A stretch of DNA of 64,000 bases, taken from positions 186,001-250,000 of the forward strand of contig NZ_JAIUCY010000005.1 of NCBI RefSeq assembly GCF_020179755.1, read 5' to 3'. Numbering within the stretch: the stretch's first letter is position 1; every line of letters begins with the position of its first letter. Below, one piece after another: positions 47,779-57,164 of the stretch. The notes below the pieces were generated by a model, which was not told where the DNA came from, did no database searches, and saw only the letters and a program-made list of their open reading frames with translations. The stretch is from Herbaspirillum sp. alder98 (lineage in GTDB: Bacteria; Pseudomonadota; Gammaproteobacteria; Burkholderiales; Burkholderiaceae_D). The position numbers and the translations under genes are program-made.

Positions 47779-48336
47779 ATGAAACTGATCATTCTCGATC
47801 GCGACGGCGTGATCAACCAGGACTCCGACGCCTTCATCAAGTCGCCGGACGAATGGATTCCGATCAAGGGCTCGCTGGAAGCCATTGCCCGCCTCAACCA
47901 GGCCGGCTACCGGGTGGTGGTCGCTACCAACCAGTCGGGCGTGGCGCGCGGCCTGTTCGATATCAAGACCCTCAACGCTATCCACCAGAAGATGCACAAT
48001 GCGGCCCAGCAGGTCGGCGCCGATATCGATGCCGTGTTCTTCTGCCCGCATTCGGCCGACGACAACTGCGATTGCCGCAAGCCCAAGCCGGGCATGTTCA
48101 ACGAGATCGGCCGCCGCTTCGGCATCAGCCTGCGCGGTGGCGTGGTGACCGTTGGCGATTCGCTGCGCGACCTGCAGGCCGGCTTCGTGGCCGGCTGCGC
48201 GCCCTACCTGGTGCTGACCGGCAAGGGCGAGAAGACCGAAGCGAAGGGCGGCCTGCCGCCCGGCACGCTGGTCTACCCCAATCTGTCGGCGGTGGTCGAC
48301 TTCATCCTGAAATCGCCGGTCGACGTCTCGGTCTGA
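47779..48336 (+). CDS. gmhB: D,D-heptose 1,7-bisphosphate phosphatase GmhB
   Basis: A 185-residue HAD phosphatase of the LPS-core heptose pathway that removes the C7 phosphate from heptose 1,7-bisphosphate. The nucleophile motif is LDRDGVINQD, motif II is ATNQSGVARG, the zinc site is CPHSADDNCDCRKPKPG, and the last acidic motif is GDSLRDLQAG. Length is typical. AAAGGGAAG precedes the ATG. plsC follows, so envelope genes are grouped. Confidence 0.95.
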   Translation: MKLIILDRDGVINQDSDAFIKSPDEWIPIKGSLEAIARLNQAGYRVVVATNQSGVARGLFDIKTLNAIHQKMHNAAQQVGADIDAVFFCPHSADDNCDCRKPKPGMFNEIGRRFGISLRGGVVTVGDSLRDLQAGFVAGCAPYLVLTGKGEKTEAKGGLPPGTLVYPNLSAVVDFILKSPVDVSV

Positions 48337-48362
48337 CCGGCACCCCTTCATGCCACTAGTGC

Positions 48363-49166
48363 ATGGGAGACAATATCTTGCGTTTTACTCTGATCCTGCG
48401 TTCTGCCGTCTATCTGGTGATCATGGCCATCGCCACCGTGGTGTGGTCGTTCGCCTGCCTGCTGTCGGCGCCGCTGTCCTATCCCAAGCGTTACTGGTGG
48501 ACCTCGCGCTGGAACGTCTTCGTGCTGTGGGCGCTGCGCGTCATCTGCGGCGTGCGCCACGAAGTACGCGGCATGGAAAACCTGCCCGACGCGCCGGCGG
48601 TGTTGCTGTCGAAGCATCAATCGGCATGGGAAACGATTTTCTACGTGATCCAGATGACGCGCCCGCTGGTGTTCGTGTTCAAGAAGGAACTGACCTACAT
48701 TCCCTTTTTCGGCTGGGGCATTGCGTTGTTGCGCATGATCCCGATCGATCGCAAGAAAGGCCGTGACGCCTTCGCCCAGGTGCTCGAGCAAGGTCGCCAG
48801 CGCCTGGCCAGCGGCCAGTGGATCATGATGTTTCCCGAAGGCACCCGCACCCAGGTCGGCAGCCAGGGCAAGTACAAGGCCGGCGGTTCGCGCCTGGCGG
48901 TCGAGACCGGCACCCTGGTGGTGCCGATTGCGGTCAACTCCGGCGAGTGCTGGCCCAAGGGTTCGTTCGTCAAGAAACCGGGCACCATCATCGTGTCGAT
49001 CGGCAAGCCGATCGCACCCGAAGGCATGACTGCTGCAGAGATGAACGAACGCGTCGAAAATTGGATAGAATCCGAGATGCGCGTGATTTCGCCGGCAGCC
49101 TATAAAAACAGCGCGCCCCGGCAAGCCGCCGCAGCCCCCGCTTCCCGCGATCCGGCACGGTCCTGA
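48363..49166 (+). CDS. plsC: 1-acyl-sn-glycerol-3-phosphate acyltransferase
   Basis: A 267-residue membrane acyltransferase making phosphatidic acid. An N-terminal hydrophobic helix (about 8-35) precedes the catalytic HX4(D/E) box seen as SKHQSAWETIF; here the acidic residue is Glu. The glycerol-phosphate-binding FPEGTR is present in MMFPEGTRTQVG. VPIAVNSGECWPKG is block IV. The C-terminal tail is Ala/Pro/Arg-rich and probably disordered. It starts 26 bp after gmhB. Confidence 0.92.
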   Translation: MGDNILRFTLILRSAVYLVIMAIATVVWSFACLLSAPLSYPKRYWWTSRWNVFVLWALRVICGVRHEVRGMENLPDAPAVLLSKHQSAWETIFYVIQMTRPLVFVFKKELTYIPFFGWGIALLRMIPIDRKKGRDAFAQVLEQGRQRLASGQWIMMFPEGTRTQVGSQGKYKAGGSRLAVETGTLVVPIAVNSGECWPKGSFVKKPGTIIVSIGKPIAPEGMTAAEMNERVENWIESEMRVISPAAYKNSAPRQAAAAPASRDPARS

Positions 49167-49196
49167 ACTTCATGTGAGATAACCGCTGCGACTGCC

Positions 49197-50144
49197 TTGA
49201 TACTGCTGCGCAAACCCAAAGCCAATCCCGACCAGCTGTCGCTGGACCTGTTCGCCATCGAGCCGGCCGCCCCAGCTGTCATCGTCCCCGACGCCGGTCC
49301 GGCCCTGCCGTCGCCGACCGAACAGACACCGCTCATCGTCACGCCCAATCCAGTGGTGCACGCCGCGCCGCTGCCGCCCAGCTTGCTGCCCGACACGGCG
49401 CCGTCGACCCGCCCGGCCGATGGCCGCCGCCGCATCGTCCTCGGCGAGCACACGCTCGACTATGCGTTGTTGCGTTCGAAGCGGCGCACCATCGGCTTCC
49501 TGGTCAGCGATGAAGGCTTGCGGGTGACCGCGCCGAAGTGGGTCACGCTGACCGAGATCGACAATGCGGTGCGCGAGAAGCAGCGCTGGATCCTGACCAA
49601 GCTCAATGAACGCCGCGAGCGTTCGGCACGCCGCTTGCAGCCGCAGATGCAATGGTGTGACGGCGCCACCCTGCCCTACCTGGGCGAAGACATCACGCTG
49701 CGCATTCGCAGCGGCCAGCGCGCCGCCGTGTTCCTCGATGAAGACACGCAGGAACTCAATGTCAGCCTGCCAACTGGTGCTGGCGAACAGCAATTGAAGG
49801 ACCGCGTGCAAGGCTGGCTGCAGGCGCGCGCCGAAGAACTGTTCGGTCGTCGCCTGATCGTCTATGCCGAGAAACTGGGCGTGACCTATCGCTCGTTCGC
49901 CTTGTCGTCGGCGACCACCCAGTGGGGCTCATGCACGGCCGATGGTCGTATCCGCCTGAACTGGCGGCTGATGCATTTCACCCTGCCCCTGATCGACTAT
50001 GTGATCGCCCACGAACTGGCGCACCTGCGCGAGATGAACCACGGTCCCCAGTTCTGGGCCACGGTGCAATCGATCTTTCCCGAGTTCGAGATGGCCAAGA
50101 AGGCCTTGCGCGACAGCGCACCGGAGACCCTGCCGATTTTCTAG
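49197..50144 (+). CDS. YgjP-like (DUF45) zinc metallopeptidase-type protein
   Basis: A 315-residue protein. The first ~90 residues are Pro/Ala-rich and likely disordered. The rest is the YgjP-like metallopeptidase domain, with zinc ligands in IAHELAHLREMNHGPQFW (HExxH plus a downstream His) and the family stretch TTQWGSCTADGRIRLNWRL. Proteins of this family are predicted metal-dependent hydrolases without firm substrates. The start is a TTG; no in-frame ATG lies near, so the exact N-terminus is uncertain. It directly follows plsC, as in many related genomes. Confidence 0.85.
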   Translation: MILLRKPKANPDQLSLDLFAIEPAAPAVIVPDAGPALPSPTEQTPLIVTPNPVVHAAPLPPSLLPDTAPSTRPADGRRRIVLGEHTLDYALLRSKRRTIGFLVSDEGLRVTAPKWVTLTEIDNAVREKQRWILTKLNERRERSARRLQPQMQWCDGATLPYLGEDITLRIRSGQRAAVFLDEDTQELNVSLPTGAGEQQLKDRVQGWLQARAEELFGRRLIVYAEKLGVTYRSFALSSATTQWGSCTADGRIRLNWRLMHFTLPLIDYVIAHELAHLREMNHGPQFWATVQSIFPEFEMAKKALRDSAPETLPIF

Positions 50145-50157
50145 GCGAAGGACACCA

Positions 50158-51156
50158 TCAGCCATCCACCTGGCGCCGCAGCGCACGCGGCGTGGTGCCG
50201 AACTGCTTGCGAAAGGCGCGGCTGAAATGGGATGGATCGTTGAAGCCCCAGCGTAGCGCAATGTCATACGAGCGCAGCGCCTGCGGCGCCAGCAGTTCGG
50301 CTCGGCAACGTTCCAGCCGTCGCCGCCATACGTAACGCATCAGCGACGTCCCCTCCTCTTCGAACAATTGATTCACATAGCGCGGCGACAACCCGGCGCC
50401 GGCTGCCACCATGGTGCTATCCAGTTCACAGTCGCCAAGGTGCAATTCGATGAAGCGCTTTACCCGCGCCAGTGACTGGATGCGGTTGCCGACGACACAC
50501 GACTCTGGCACGACCGCGCCATCAATGGCCAGCGCCAGCAGGTCGACGATCTGCCCCGACAGTTGCTCGTGGTGCTGCAACCCCAATTGCGATGCACTGC
50601 CCGCCACGCTGCGCACGAAACCCGATGCCAGCGCGCCGGCGCCCTGGCGGCCATCGATGACCCGGGCCGTGATGTGGCGCATGCGACCTACGCGCCCTTC
50701 CAGCGTCTGGCGCGGTATCTGCAGGATCAGCTTGCTGAAGTCTTCCGGAAAGATCAGGCGGTGCGGTCGCGCGCCGTCATAGATGGCCATGTCGCCGGCC
50801 AACAGCCGCGCCTCACGCCCGTCTTGCGCAATGAATTCGCTGCCCGCCAGCAACAGCACCGCAAAATAACAATCTTCGCTTTCGCTGCGGGCATCGCGCC
50901 CCACCCTGGTCACCGCCTGCGCCTTCGCGCTGACGCTGGTCAGGCGTAGCGCCGCATATTGGTGCGCCTGCATTTCTCCGAAGAAATCGGTGCCCAGGCG
51001 CGAGGCGATCTGCACTTCGGCAAAGCGTCGGCACACCATCTCGCGCCAGTAATCGACCCGCTCGTGCGGGCGCAGATGGCGGGTCGACAGATGCAGCTCG
51101 GCCGGCGCGGGCAGAGGCGCAGTTGCAAACGACGATGGCGATGAATCCTGAGGCAT
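50158..51156 (-). CDS. AraC family regulator (NitR-like)
   Basis: A 332-residue regulator with an N-terminal AraC-binding-2 type sensor (about 30-210; DYWREMVCRRFAEVQ) and a C-terminal double helix-turn-helix (about 230-330; GLSPRYVNQLFEEEGTSLMR, DIALRWGFNDPSHFSRAFRK). This architecture is shared with NitR, the activator of nitrilase genes in Rhodococcus. It is divergent from the nitrilase gene with a 214-bp gap. I infer that it activates the nitrilase/aldoxime dehydratase genes in response to a nitrile or aldoxime. The ATG at 51156 has GGAGA upstream; the frame extends 17 codons further without support. Confidence 0.9.
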   Translation of the reverse strand: MPQDSSPSSFATAPLPAPAELHLSTRHLRPHERVDYWREMVCRRFAEVQIASRLGTDFFGEMQAHQYAALRLTSVSAKAQAVTRVGRDARSESEDCYFAVLLLAGSEFIAQDGREARLLAGDMAIYDGARPHRLIFPEDFSKLILQIPRQTLEGRVGRMRHITARVIDGRQGAGALASGFVRSVAGSASQLGLQHHEQLSGQIVDLLALAIDGAVVPESCVVGNRIQSLARVKRFIELHLGDCELDSTMVAAGAGLSPRYVNQLFEEEGTSLMRYVWRRRLERCRAELLAPQALRSYDIALRWGFNDPSHFSRAFRKQFGTTPRALRRQVDG

Positions 51157-51193
51157 GACACGGTCTCCGACTGGCTGGAATGCTGCGTGTGAC

Positions 51194-51210
51194 GCAATGG
51201 TCTGCATTGC
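51194..51210. promoter_or_regulatory. Possible operator between araC-type gene and nitrilase
   Basis: Inverted repeat GCAATG-N5-CATTGC, 38 bp upstream of the regulator start and within the divergent promoter region. It is a candidate binding site for the AraC-type regulator or another dimer. Confidence 0.4.
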
Positions 51211-51370
51211 AGTGTGCGCACATCACGCCGGCAATACAAGCAAGAAGCATGTCACGAATGTGGTTTTTGGGGCCGATCTCCGTTTCAGTCAAATCGGCCG
51301 CCGTCCTGGTCAAGACCGCGCCGGCGCGCATGCCGATACTGCAACGGCCCATCAACCACAGGAGCCATGC

Positions 51371-52393
51371 ATGCAGCAATCCCCCTTGAAGGTGGCGGTC
51401 GTCCAGGCCGCCCCCGCCTTCCTCGATCTCGACGCCGGCATCGACAAGTCGATCGCACTGATCGCCCAGGCCGCGCACAGCGGCGCCAGGCTGATCGCGT
51501 TCCCCGAAACCTGGCTGCCCGGCTATCCGTTCTGGGTCTGGCTGGGCACGCCGGCCTGGAGCATCATGCGGGGCTTCGTCAATCGCTACTTCGATAACTC
51601 TCTGCAATACGACAGCCCGCAAGCCGATCGATTGCGACAGGCTGCGCGCCAGCACGGCATGCATGTGGTCATGGGCTTGTCGGAGCGGGCCGGCAGTTCA
51701 CTTTATATCGGGCAATGGATCATCGGCCCGGACGGCGTCGACATCGCCCGTCGACGCAAGCTCAAGCCGACCCACGTCGAACGCACCGTGTTCGGTGACG
51801 GCGATGGCAGCGACCTGGCGGTGCATGACCTGCCGATCGGCCGGGTCGGCGCGCTGTGCTGCTGGGAACATCTGCAACCGCTGTCGAAGTACGCCATGTA
51901 TGCGCAGAACGAACAGGTCCACGTGGCGGCCTGGCCCAGCTTTTCGCTGTACCAGCCGCTGGCGCATGCGCTCGGACCCGAGGTCAATAACGCCGCCAGC
52001 CGGCTCTATGCAGTCGAGGGTTCGTGCTTTGTGCTGGCGCCCTGCGCGACCGTGACGCCAGCCATGATCGAGCTGCTGTGCGACAGCGACGACAAGCGCC
52101 AACTGCTGGGCGCCGGTGGCGGCCACAGCGTCATCTATGGCCCCGACGGCGCGTCATTGTGCGCCACGCTGGCGCCGGATGAAGAAGGCCTGCTGCTGGC
52201 CGAACTCGACTTCAACGCCATCACCGTGGCCAAGTCGGTGGCCGACCCGGCCGGACATTACGCGCGCCCCGACGTCACCCGATTGTTGCTCAACCGCAGC
52301 CGCGCCCGTCCGGTGGAATACGTACTGCCGCCATGCGAACAGCTGGAGCCGGGCGCTGACCCGAGCGACGCCGCCGCCACCGATACCCCCTGA
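51371..52393 (+). CDS. Nitrilase
   Basis: A 340-residue nitrilase-branch enzyme that hydrolyses a nitrile to a carboxylic acid and ammonia. The triad is Glu in AFPETWLPGYPFW, Lys in RRKLKPTHVERTVFG, and the nucleophile Cys in GALCCWEHLQPLSK. The CWEH context and the FPE-W-PGYPFW stretch mark true nitrilases, not amidases. The ATG at 51371 has AGGAG 7 bases upstream. The next gene, 10 bp downstream, encodes an aldoxime dehydratase that supplies nitriles, so an arylacetonitrile such as phenylacetonitrile or indole-3-acetonitrile is a likely substrate (inference). Confidence 0.93.
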   Translation: MQQSPLKVAVVQAAPAFLDLDAGIDKSIALIAQAAHSGARLIAFPETWLPGYPFWVWLGTPAWSIMRGFVNRYFDNSLQYDSPQADRLRQAARQHGMHVVMGLSERAGSSLYIGQWIIGPDGVDIARRRKLKPTHVERTVFGDGDGSDLAVHDLPIGRVGALCCWEHLQPLSKYAMYAQNEQVHVAAWPSFSLYQPLAHALGPEVNNAASRLYAVEGSCFVLAPCATVTPAMIELLCDSDDKRQLLGAGGGHSVIYGPDGASLCATLAPDEEGLLLAELDFNAITVAKSVADPAGHYARPDVTRLLLNRSRARPVEYVLPPCEQLEPGADPSDAAATDTP

Positions 52394-52403
52394 GGAGAAT
52401 TCC

Positions 52404-53465
52404 ATGGAATCCGCCATCGCCGCTCACCTGCAATGCCCGCGCAGCCAGCCCAGCCGGGTCGATGCAGCCTATGAACCTTCCTATCCATGCTGGACCGCGC
52501 GCGCCGACCCCGCCGTGGGCCAGGTCGTGATGGGCTACTTCGGCGTGCAGTCGCGCGGCCCGGCCGCGCACGGCATCGCCTGTCGCGCATTGATGCAGAT
52601 CGTCGCCGGTTTTGCGGCAGCCGACGGTCCCGACCACCACGACCTGACGCACTATGTCGATGCCGCCGGCTACGACAACATGATCGCCATCGCCTACTGG
52701 CGCTCGCCGGCCGCATTTGCGCGCTGGCGCGACAGCGCCGCTGTCGCCGGCTGGTGGGACGACCCGGCGCGCCTGCAGGACGGCATCGGTTACTTCCGCG
52801 AAGTCCTCAGCCCGCGCACCGAGCATTTCGAAACCATGTTCAACACGCCAGACAATCCCGAAGGCATCGGCCGGGTAATGGATGGCATGAGCACGCCCTT
52901 TCGCGAGCATGGCTACTGGGGCTCGATGCGCGAACGCATACCGCTGGCGCAGACCGATTCGCTGGCGCCGGCAGGGCAATTGCAGGGCCGTGCCGATGCC
53001 GCGCAACCGGGGCGAATCCGCCTCGCCGGCCATACCAATGTGGCGGTGATCCGTTCCGGCCAGCAATGGAGCAGCACCACCGGACGCGAGCGCGAACTGT
53101 ATCTGCAGGAGATGGAACCGGTGCTGGCGCGCGGCATGCAATTCCTGCGCGACCACGGGCGCGATATCGGCTGCTACAGCAACCGCTACATGCACCACGT
53201 CGACGCCAGCGGCCAGCGCCAGGAAAAAAGCTTCGGCCTCAGTTTCTGGCGTTCGCTGGGCGACATGGAGCAATGGGCCGAATCACATCCCACGCATGTC
53301 GAAATCTTCGGCACCTTCCTGCGCATGGTGCAGGCGCTCGACTTCCAGCTGGCGCTGAGCGTGTATCACGAAGTGAGCGTGCTCAGGCCCGACGAGCAGG
53401 ATTACGAATACATCAACTGCCATCCAGGCACTGGCCTGTTGCCAGCCGCCACACAACATCGATAA
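52404..53465 (+). CDS. Aldoxime dehydratase (OxdB-like haem enzyme)
   Basis: A 353-residue protein matching phenylacetaldoxime dehydratases, haem enzymes that turn aldoximes into nitriles by loss of water. Typical stretches are GYFGVQSRG, DAAGYDNMIAIAYWRSP, GYWGSMRERIP, CYSNRYMHHVD and SHPTHVEIFGTFLRMVQ. The His residues of the last two segments correspond in position to the haem-ligand and catalytic His of known enzymes. Length agrees with OxdB (about 350). GAGGAG precedes the ATG. It is coupled to a nitrilase upstream, giving the complete aldoxime-nitrile-acid route. Confidence 0.92.
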   Translation: MESAIAAHLQCPRSQPSRVDAAYEPSYPCWTARADPAVGQVVMGYFGVQSRGPAAHGIACRALMQIVAGFAAADGPDHHDLTHYVDAAGYDNMIAIAYWRSPAAFARWRDSAAVAGWWDDPARLQDGIGYFREVLSPRTEHFETMFNTPDNPEGIGRVMDGMSTPFREHGYWGSMRERIPLAQTDSLAPAGQLQGRADAAQPGRIRLAGHTNVAVIRSGQQWSSTTGRERELYLQEMEPVLARGMQFLRDHGRDIGCYSNRYMHHVDASGQRQEKSFGLSFWRSLGDMEQWAESHPTHVEIFGTFLRMVQALDFQLALSVYHEVSVLRPDEQDYEYINCHPGTGLLPAATQHR

Positions 53466-53478
53466 CCAGGGAGAGAAC

Positions 53479-54384
53479 ATGCAACACCCATCATCACGTC
53501 ATCCATTGCGTCGTTTCGGCGCCCGCGTCCCGGCCGCCCTGCTGATCTGGGCGCTGGCACGTTCGGCCAGCGCGCTCGAAGTCACCGCGGGCGACTATGA
53601 AGCTTTTCCGGCCGGCAGCAACATCGCCATGATGTATCTCCAGTATGCGCAGCGCAGCGACTCCTTCGCCAATGGCAACAAGCTGTCCTCGAACTTCGAC
53701 ATGAACTCCAGCGTGGCGCTGGCGCGTTTCATCCATGTGGTCAAGCTGAGCGACAACGCAGTGCTCGATCCGCAGTTCATCCTGCCTTTCGGCCAGCTGC
53801 GCACCGGCGGCGACGCCAGCGTGTTAGGTAACGCCAGCGGCACGGGCGACCTCATCGTGGGGGCGCCGGTCAAGTATGTGCTCGACCAGAATACCCGCGA
53901 CGTCATCAGCATCGGGCCTTACCTGTACCTGCCCACCGGCAGCTACGACAGCAACAAGTTGCTCAACCTGGGGGAAAATCGCTGGAAGGCATTAGTGCAG
54001 CTGGCGTATATCCGCCACTTCAACGCGCAATGGGCACTCGATCTGGTGGGTGACGTGACCGTCCATGGCGACAACACCAACTACACCCCGGCGCACGCGA
54101 CATTGAAGCAAGCGGCGCGCTACGAAGTGCAGGCGCACCTGCGCTACAACCTGTCGCAGGCCACGGCCCTGTCGGCGGGCGTGGGGAGCATTCATGGCGG
54201 CCAGACCAAGGTCAACGGGGTTGACCAGAACGACCGCATCAACACGCAATACGCGCGCCTGACCGTAACCAGCTTCATCACGCCGACAGTGCAATGGCAG
54301 GTGCAATACGGACGCGACTTGTCGGTGGAGAATGGACTGAAGGAAAAGAACCGGATCAACCTGCGACTGGCCAAGTTGTTTTGA
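53479..54384 (+). CDS. Outer-membrane phenol_MetA_deg (SphA-like) protein
   Basis: A 301-residue exported beta-barrel-like protein. A signal peptide ends near SASA-LE. The body alternates polar and aromatic strands (YEAFPAGSNIAMMYLQYAQR, ISIGPYLYLPTGSYD, QWQVQYGRDLSVENG) and ends in LRLAKLF with a terminal Phe, as in outer-membrane proteins. It resembles the phenol-degradation 'meta' / SphA family, found beside aromatic catabolism genes and thought to assist uptake or sensing of hydrophobic aromatics. It is 13 bp after the aldoxime dehydratase, with GGGAGAG before the ATG, so it belongs to the same operon. Confidence 0.85.
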   Translation: MQHPSSRHPLRRFGARVPAALLIWALARSASALEVTAGDYEAFPAGSNIAMMYLQYAQRSDSFANGNKLSSNFDMNSSVALARFIHVVKLSDNAVLDPQFILPFGQLRTGGDASVLGNASGTGDLIVGAPVKYVLDQNTRDVISIGPYLYLPTGSYDSNKLLNLGENRWKALVQLAYIRHFNAQWALDLVGDVTVHGDNTNYTPAHATLKQAARYEVQAHLRYNLSQATALSAGVGSIHGGQTKVNGVDQNDRINTQYARLTVTSFITPTVQWQVQYGRDLSVENGLKEKNRINLRLAKLF

Positions 54385-54411
54385 TGAAGGTGGGGACGCT
54401 ATCTCTGTTGC

Positions 54412-54560
54412 ACGACGCTGGGTTCCTGCCTTCGCAGGAACGACGGGTTGGTGATAACTCCATCTCCGTCGTCCCGGCGTAGGCCGGGACCCAGTGACTT
54501 AGGCGGCGCACCTGCCGTCGGTGGAAAGACGCTGGGTCCTGACTTTCGTCAGGACGACGG
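54412..54560. repeat. REP/BIME-like array of three palindromic units
   Basis: Three palindromes in alternating orientation: about 54414-54446 (GCTGGGTTCCTGCC...GGAACGACGG), about 54464-54496 (CCGTCGTCCCGGCG...GGGACCCAGTG) and 54525-54560, the last identical to the unit at 39733-39768. They fill the gap between the convergent SphA-like and livF genes and may serve as terminator-like or mRNA-protecting structures. Confidence 0.9.
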
Positions 54561-54572
54561 TGGATGACGGAG

Positions 54573-55367
54573 TTACTTGCGCGCCAACCCCAGATAACTT
54601 TCGACGATCTGCTTGTCGGCGGCCAGCGCATCGGCCGGTCCTTCCTTGACCAGCTCGCCCATCTCCAGCACATAACCGTAATCGGCCACCTGCAAGGCCG
54701 CACGCGCATTCTGTTCGACCAGCAAGGTGGCCACGCCGGTGTCGCGCAGTGCGCTGATGATGCCCAGGATTTCCTTGGTGATCAGCGGCGCCAGTCCCAG
54801 GCTCGGCTCGTCCAGCATCAGCACTTGCGGCTTGGCCATCAACGCACGACCCACCGCCAGCATCTGGCGCTCGCCACCCGATAAAGTGCCGGCTTCCTGC
54901 TTGCGCCTTTCCTTCAGGCGCGGAAACAGCGAGAAGACCGAATCGAGCTGGTCCAGATAGTCGCGCTCCCGGTTGCGATGCCGTTTGTAGGCGCCCAGTT
55001 GCAGGTTGTCCTCGACACTCATGGTGGCGAACAACTCGCGCTTCTCGGGCACCAGCGACAGACCGCGCGCCACCCTTTCCTCGACCTCCAGGCTGGACAG
55101 GTCATGCCCCTGGTAGAGCACCCGTCCACTGGCCGTTCCATTGACCGGCAAGGCGCCCATGATGGCGTTGAGCAGGGTCGACTTGCCGGCGCCATTGGGA
55201 CCGATCACGGTCACGATCTGGCCGGCGCGCAACTTCAGCGCGGCGCCGTGCAAGGCCTCGACCTTGCCATAGCGGGCCGACAATCCGTTCACTTCCAGCA
55301 CCACCGGTGCGGCCGGCGCTGCGGCAGCGACTTCGGCGTGGGCGATCATGGTTTCGGCATTCATCAT
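54573..55367 (-). CDS. Branched-chain-type ABC transporter ATPase (LivF-like)
   Basis: A 264-residue ATP-binding protein with Walker [10 protein letters not shown], the ABC signature LSGGERQML and Walker [14 protein letters not shown], of the HAAT (LivF) family. The ATG at 55367 overlaps the stop of the upstream permease/ATPase gene as ATGA and has GGAGGAG before it, so translation is coupled. It is the last gene of the minus-strand unit with paaZ and a periplasmic binding protein, which argues for import of aromatic acids and not amino acids (inference). Confidence 0.93.
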   Translation of the reverse strand: MMNAETMIAHAEVAAAAPAAPVVLEVNGLSARYGKVEALHGAALKLRAGQIVTVIGPNGAGKSTLLNAIMGALPVNGTASGRVLYQGHDLSSLEVEERVARGLSLVPEKRELFATMSVEDNLQLGAYKRHRNRERDYLDQLDSVFSLFPRLKERRKQEAGTLSGGERQMLAVGRALMAKPQVLMLDEPSLGLAPLITKEILGIISALRDTGVATLLVEQNARAALQVADYGYVLEMGELVKEGPADALAADKQIVESYLGLARK

Positions 55368-57154
55368 TGCGCTCCTCCAAGATAGGCTTCCAGGACGGCC
55401 GGATGCACCTGGATCTGGGCCGGGGTTCCTTCGGCGATCTTGGTGCCGAATTCCATGACCACGATGTGATCGGTCAATTGCATCACGAAGTCCATGTCGT
55501 GCTCCACCAGCAGCACCGCCATGCCCTCGCCGCGCAACTTGGCCAGCAGCGCCGAGAGCGCCTGCTTTTCTTTCAGGCGTAGACCCGCGGCAGGTTCGTC
55601 CAGCAGCAGCAAGGCCGGATCGCAGCACAATGCGCGCGCAATCTCCAGGATCCGTTGCTGCCCCAGCGCCAGGCTGCCTGCCTGGCGATACAGCATGTCG
55701 CCCAGGCCCACCCGTTCGAGCTGGCGGCGCGCCTCGGCCAGAATCTTGGCTTCTTCGCGACGATTGGCGCGCAGGATGCCGGCCAGGATACCGCCCTGGG
55801 GCGCGAAGTCACCGCGCCGGAAGGCGCCCATGGCAGCGTTCTCCAGCACCGTCATGCCGGGCACCAGGCGCACGTGCTGGAAGGTGCGCGCAATGCCACG
55901 ACTGGCGATCTCGCGTGACGACAGGCCGGCAATCGATTTGCCGCGATAGTCGACCTTGCCGCTGGTGATCGACAATACGCCCGTCACCAGGTTGAAGGTG
56001 GTCGACTTGCCGGCGCCGTTGGGGCCGATCAGGCCGACGATCTCACCGGCCTTGACCGAAAAACTGACGTCATTGACCGCCACCAGTCCGCCGAACTGCT
56101 TGCGGGCCGCCTCTACCTCAAGGATGACTTCGCCACCGGCCGGCTTGGCCGATTGCGCCAGCGCCGGCGCATCGTCCGGCGCCCGGACCGGCGAGCGGTT
56201 GCCCAGGCGCGCCTGGATGAACGGCCACAAGCCCTCGTTGGCGTATTGCAGGAAGATCACCAGCGCAATGCCGAACACGATGGCTTCGAAGTTGCCGCCC
56301 GTGCCCAGTACGCCCGGCAGCCACTCCTGCAGGAAGTTGCCCAGCAAGGTGATCAAGCCGGCGCCCAGCAACGCGCCCCATACGTAACCGGCGCCGCCCA
56401 CCACCACCATCAGCAGATAATCGATGCCGTACTTGAGGCCGAACGGGGTCGGGTTCACCGCGTGCTGCAAATGGGCGTACAACCAGCCGGAGATACCGGC
56501 CAGGATGGCGGCATAGACGAAGATGACGATCTTCATGCGCGCGGTATTGACGCCCATCGCTTCCGGCATCACCTGGCCGAACTTGAGCGCACGCACTGCC
56601 CGCCCGGCGCGTGAATTGAGAAAGTTCTGCACCGACAGCAGCGCCAGGATGGCGACGATCCAGATCAGCACGTACATCGAAGGACCATTCGAAAATTCGA
56701 AGCTGCCCAGCGAGATCGAGGGAATGCCACCCAGCCCGTCATGCTTGCCCAGCGACTCCAGGTTGCCGAACAGGTAATACAGCGACAGGCCCCAGGCGAT
56801 CGTGGACAACGGCAGATAATGGCCCGAGATGCGCATGGTGACGGCGCCAATCAGCAAGGCCGAAACGCCGGTGATGGCGATACCGGCCAGCAGGCCGATC
56901 CAGGGCGACACCGCGTACTGCGTGGTGAGATAAGCGGTGGTGTAGGCGCCGATACCGACGAAGGCGGCCTGCCCGAACGAGGTCAGGCCGGCGACGCCGG
57001 TCAGCAGCACCAGGCCCAGCGCCACGATGCTGTACAGACCAACGTAGGAAAGCAGCGTGATCCAGAAGGGCGGCACGCCCAGTTGCGGCAACAGCAGCAC
57101 GACGGCGAAGAAGACCAGCGGGATGGCGGCACGCCAGGATGATGGAAATGACAT
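55364..57154 (-). CDS. Fused permease-ATPase of branched-chain-type ABC importer (LivM-LivG)
   Basis: A 596-residue fusion. Residues about 1-320 are a LivM-type permease with about nine membrane helices ([28 protein letters not shown] region, [20 protein letters not shown]). After a linker (about 320-345) comes a LivG-type ATPase with Walker [10 protein letters not shown], signature [15 protein letters not shown] and Walker [12 protein letters not shown]. LivM and LivG are separate in E. coli; the fusion is known in some importers of proteobacteria. I use the ATG at 57154, placed after the livH stop with GAGGGAG upstream, although in-frame Met codons occur 8 and 10 codons earlier inside livH. 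Confidence 0.93.
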   Translation of the reverse strand: MSFPSSWRAAIPLVFFAVVLLLPQLGVPPFWITLLSYVGLYSIVALGLVLLTGVAGLTSFGQAAFVGIGAYTTAYLTTQYAVSPWIGLLAGIAITGVSALLIGAVTMRISGHYLPLSTIAWGLSLYYLFGNLESLGKHDGLGGIPSISLGSFEFSNGPSMYVLIWIVAILALLSVQNFLNSRAGRAVRALKFGQVMPEAMGVNTARMKIVIFVYAAILAGISGWLYAHLQHAVNPTPFGLKYGIDYLLMVVVGGAGYVWGALLGAGLITLLGNFLQEWLPGVLGTGGNFEAIVFGIALVIFLQYANEGLWPFIQARLGNRSPVRAPDDAPALAQSAKPAGGEVILEVEAARKQFGGLVAVNDVSFSVKAGEIVGLIGPNGAGKSTTFNLVTGVLSITSGKVDYRGKSIAGLSSREIASRGIARTFQHVRLVPGMTVLENAAMGAFRRGDFAPQGGILAGILRANRREEAKILAEARRQLERVGLGDMLYRQAGSLALGQQRILEIARALCCDPALLLLDEPAAGLRLKEKQALSALLAKLRGEGMAVLLVEHDMDFVMQLTDHIVVMEFGTKIAEGTPAQIQVHPAVLEAYLGGAQ

Positions 57155-57164
57155 GGCGGCTCCC

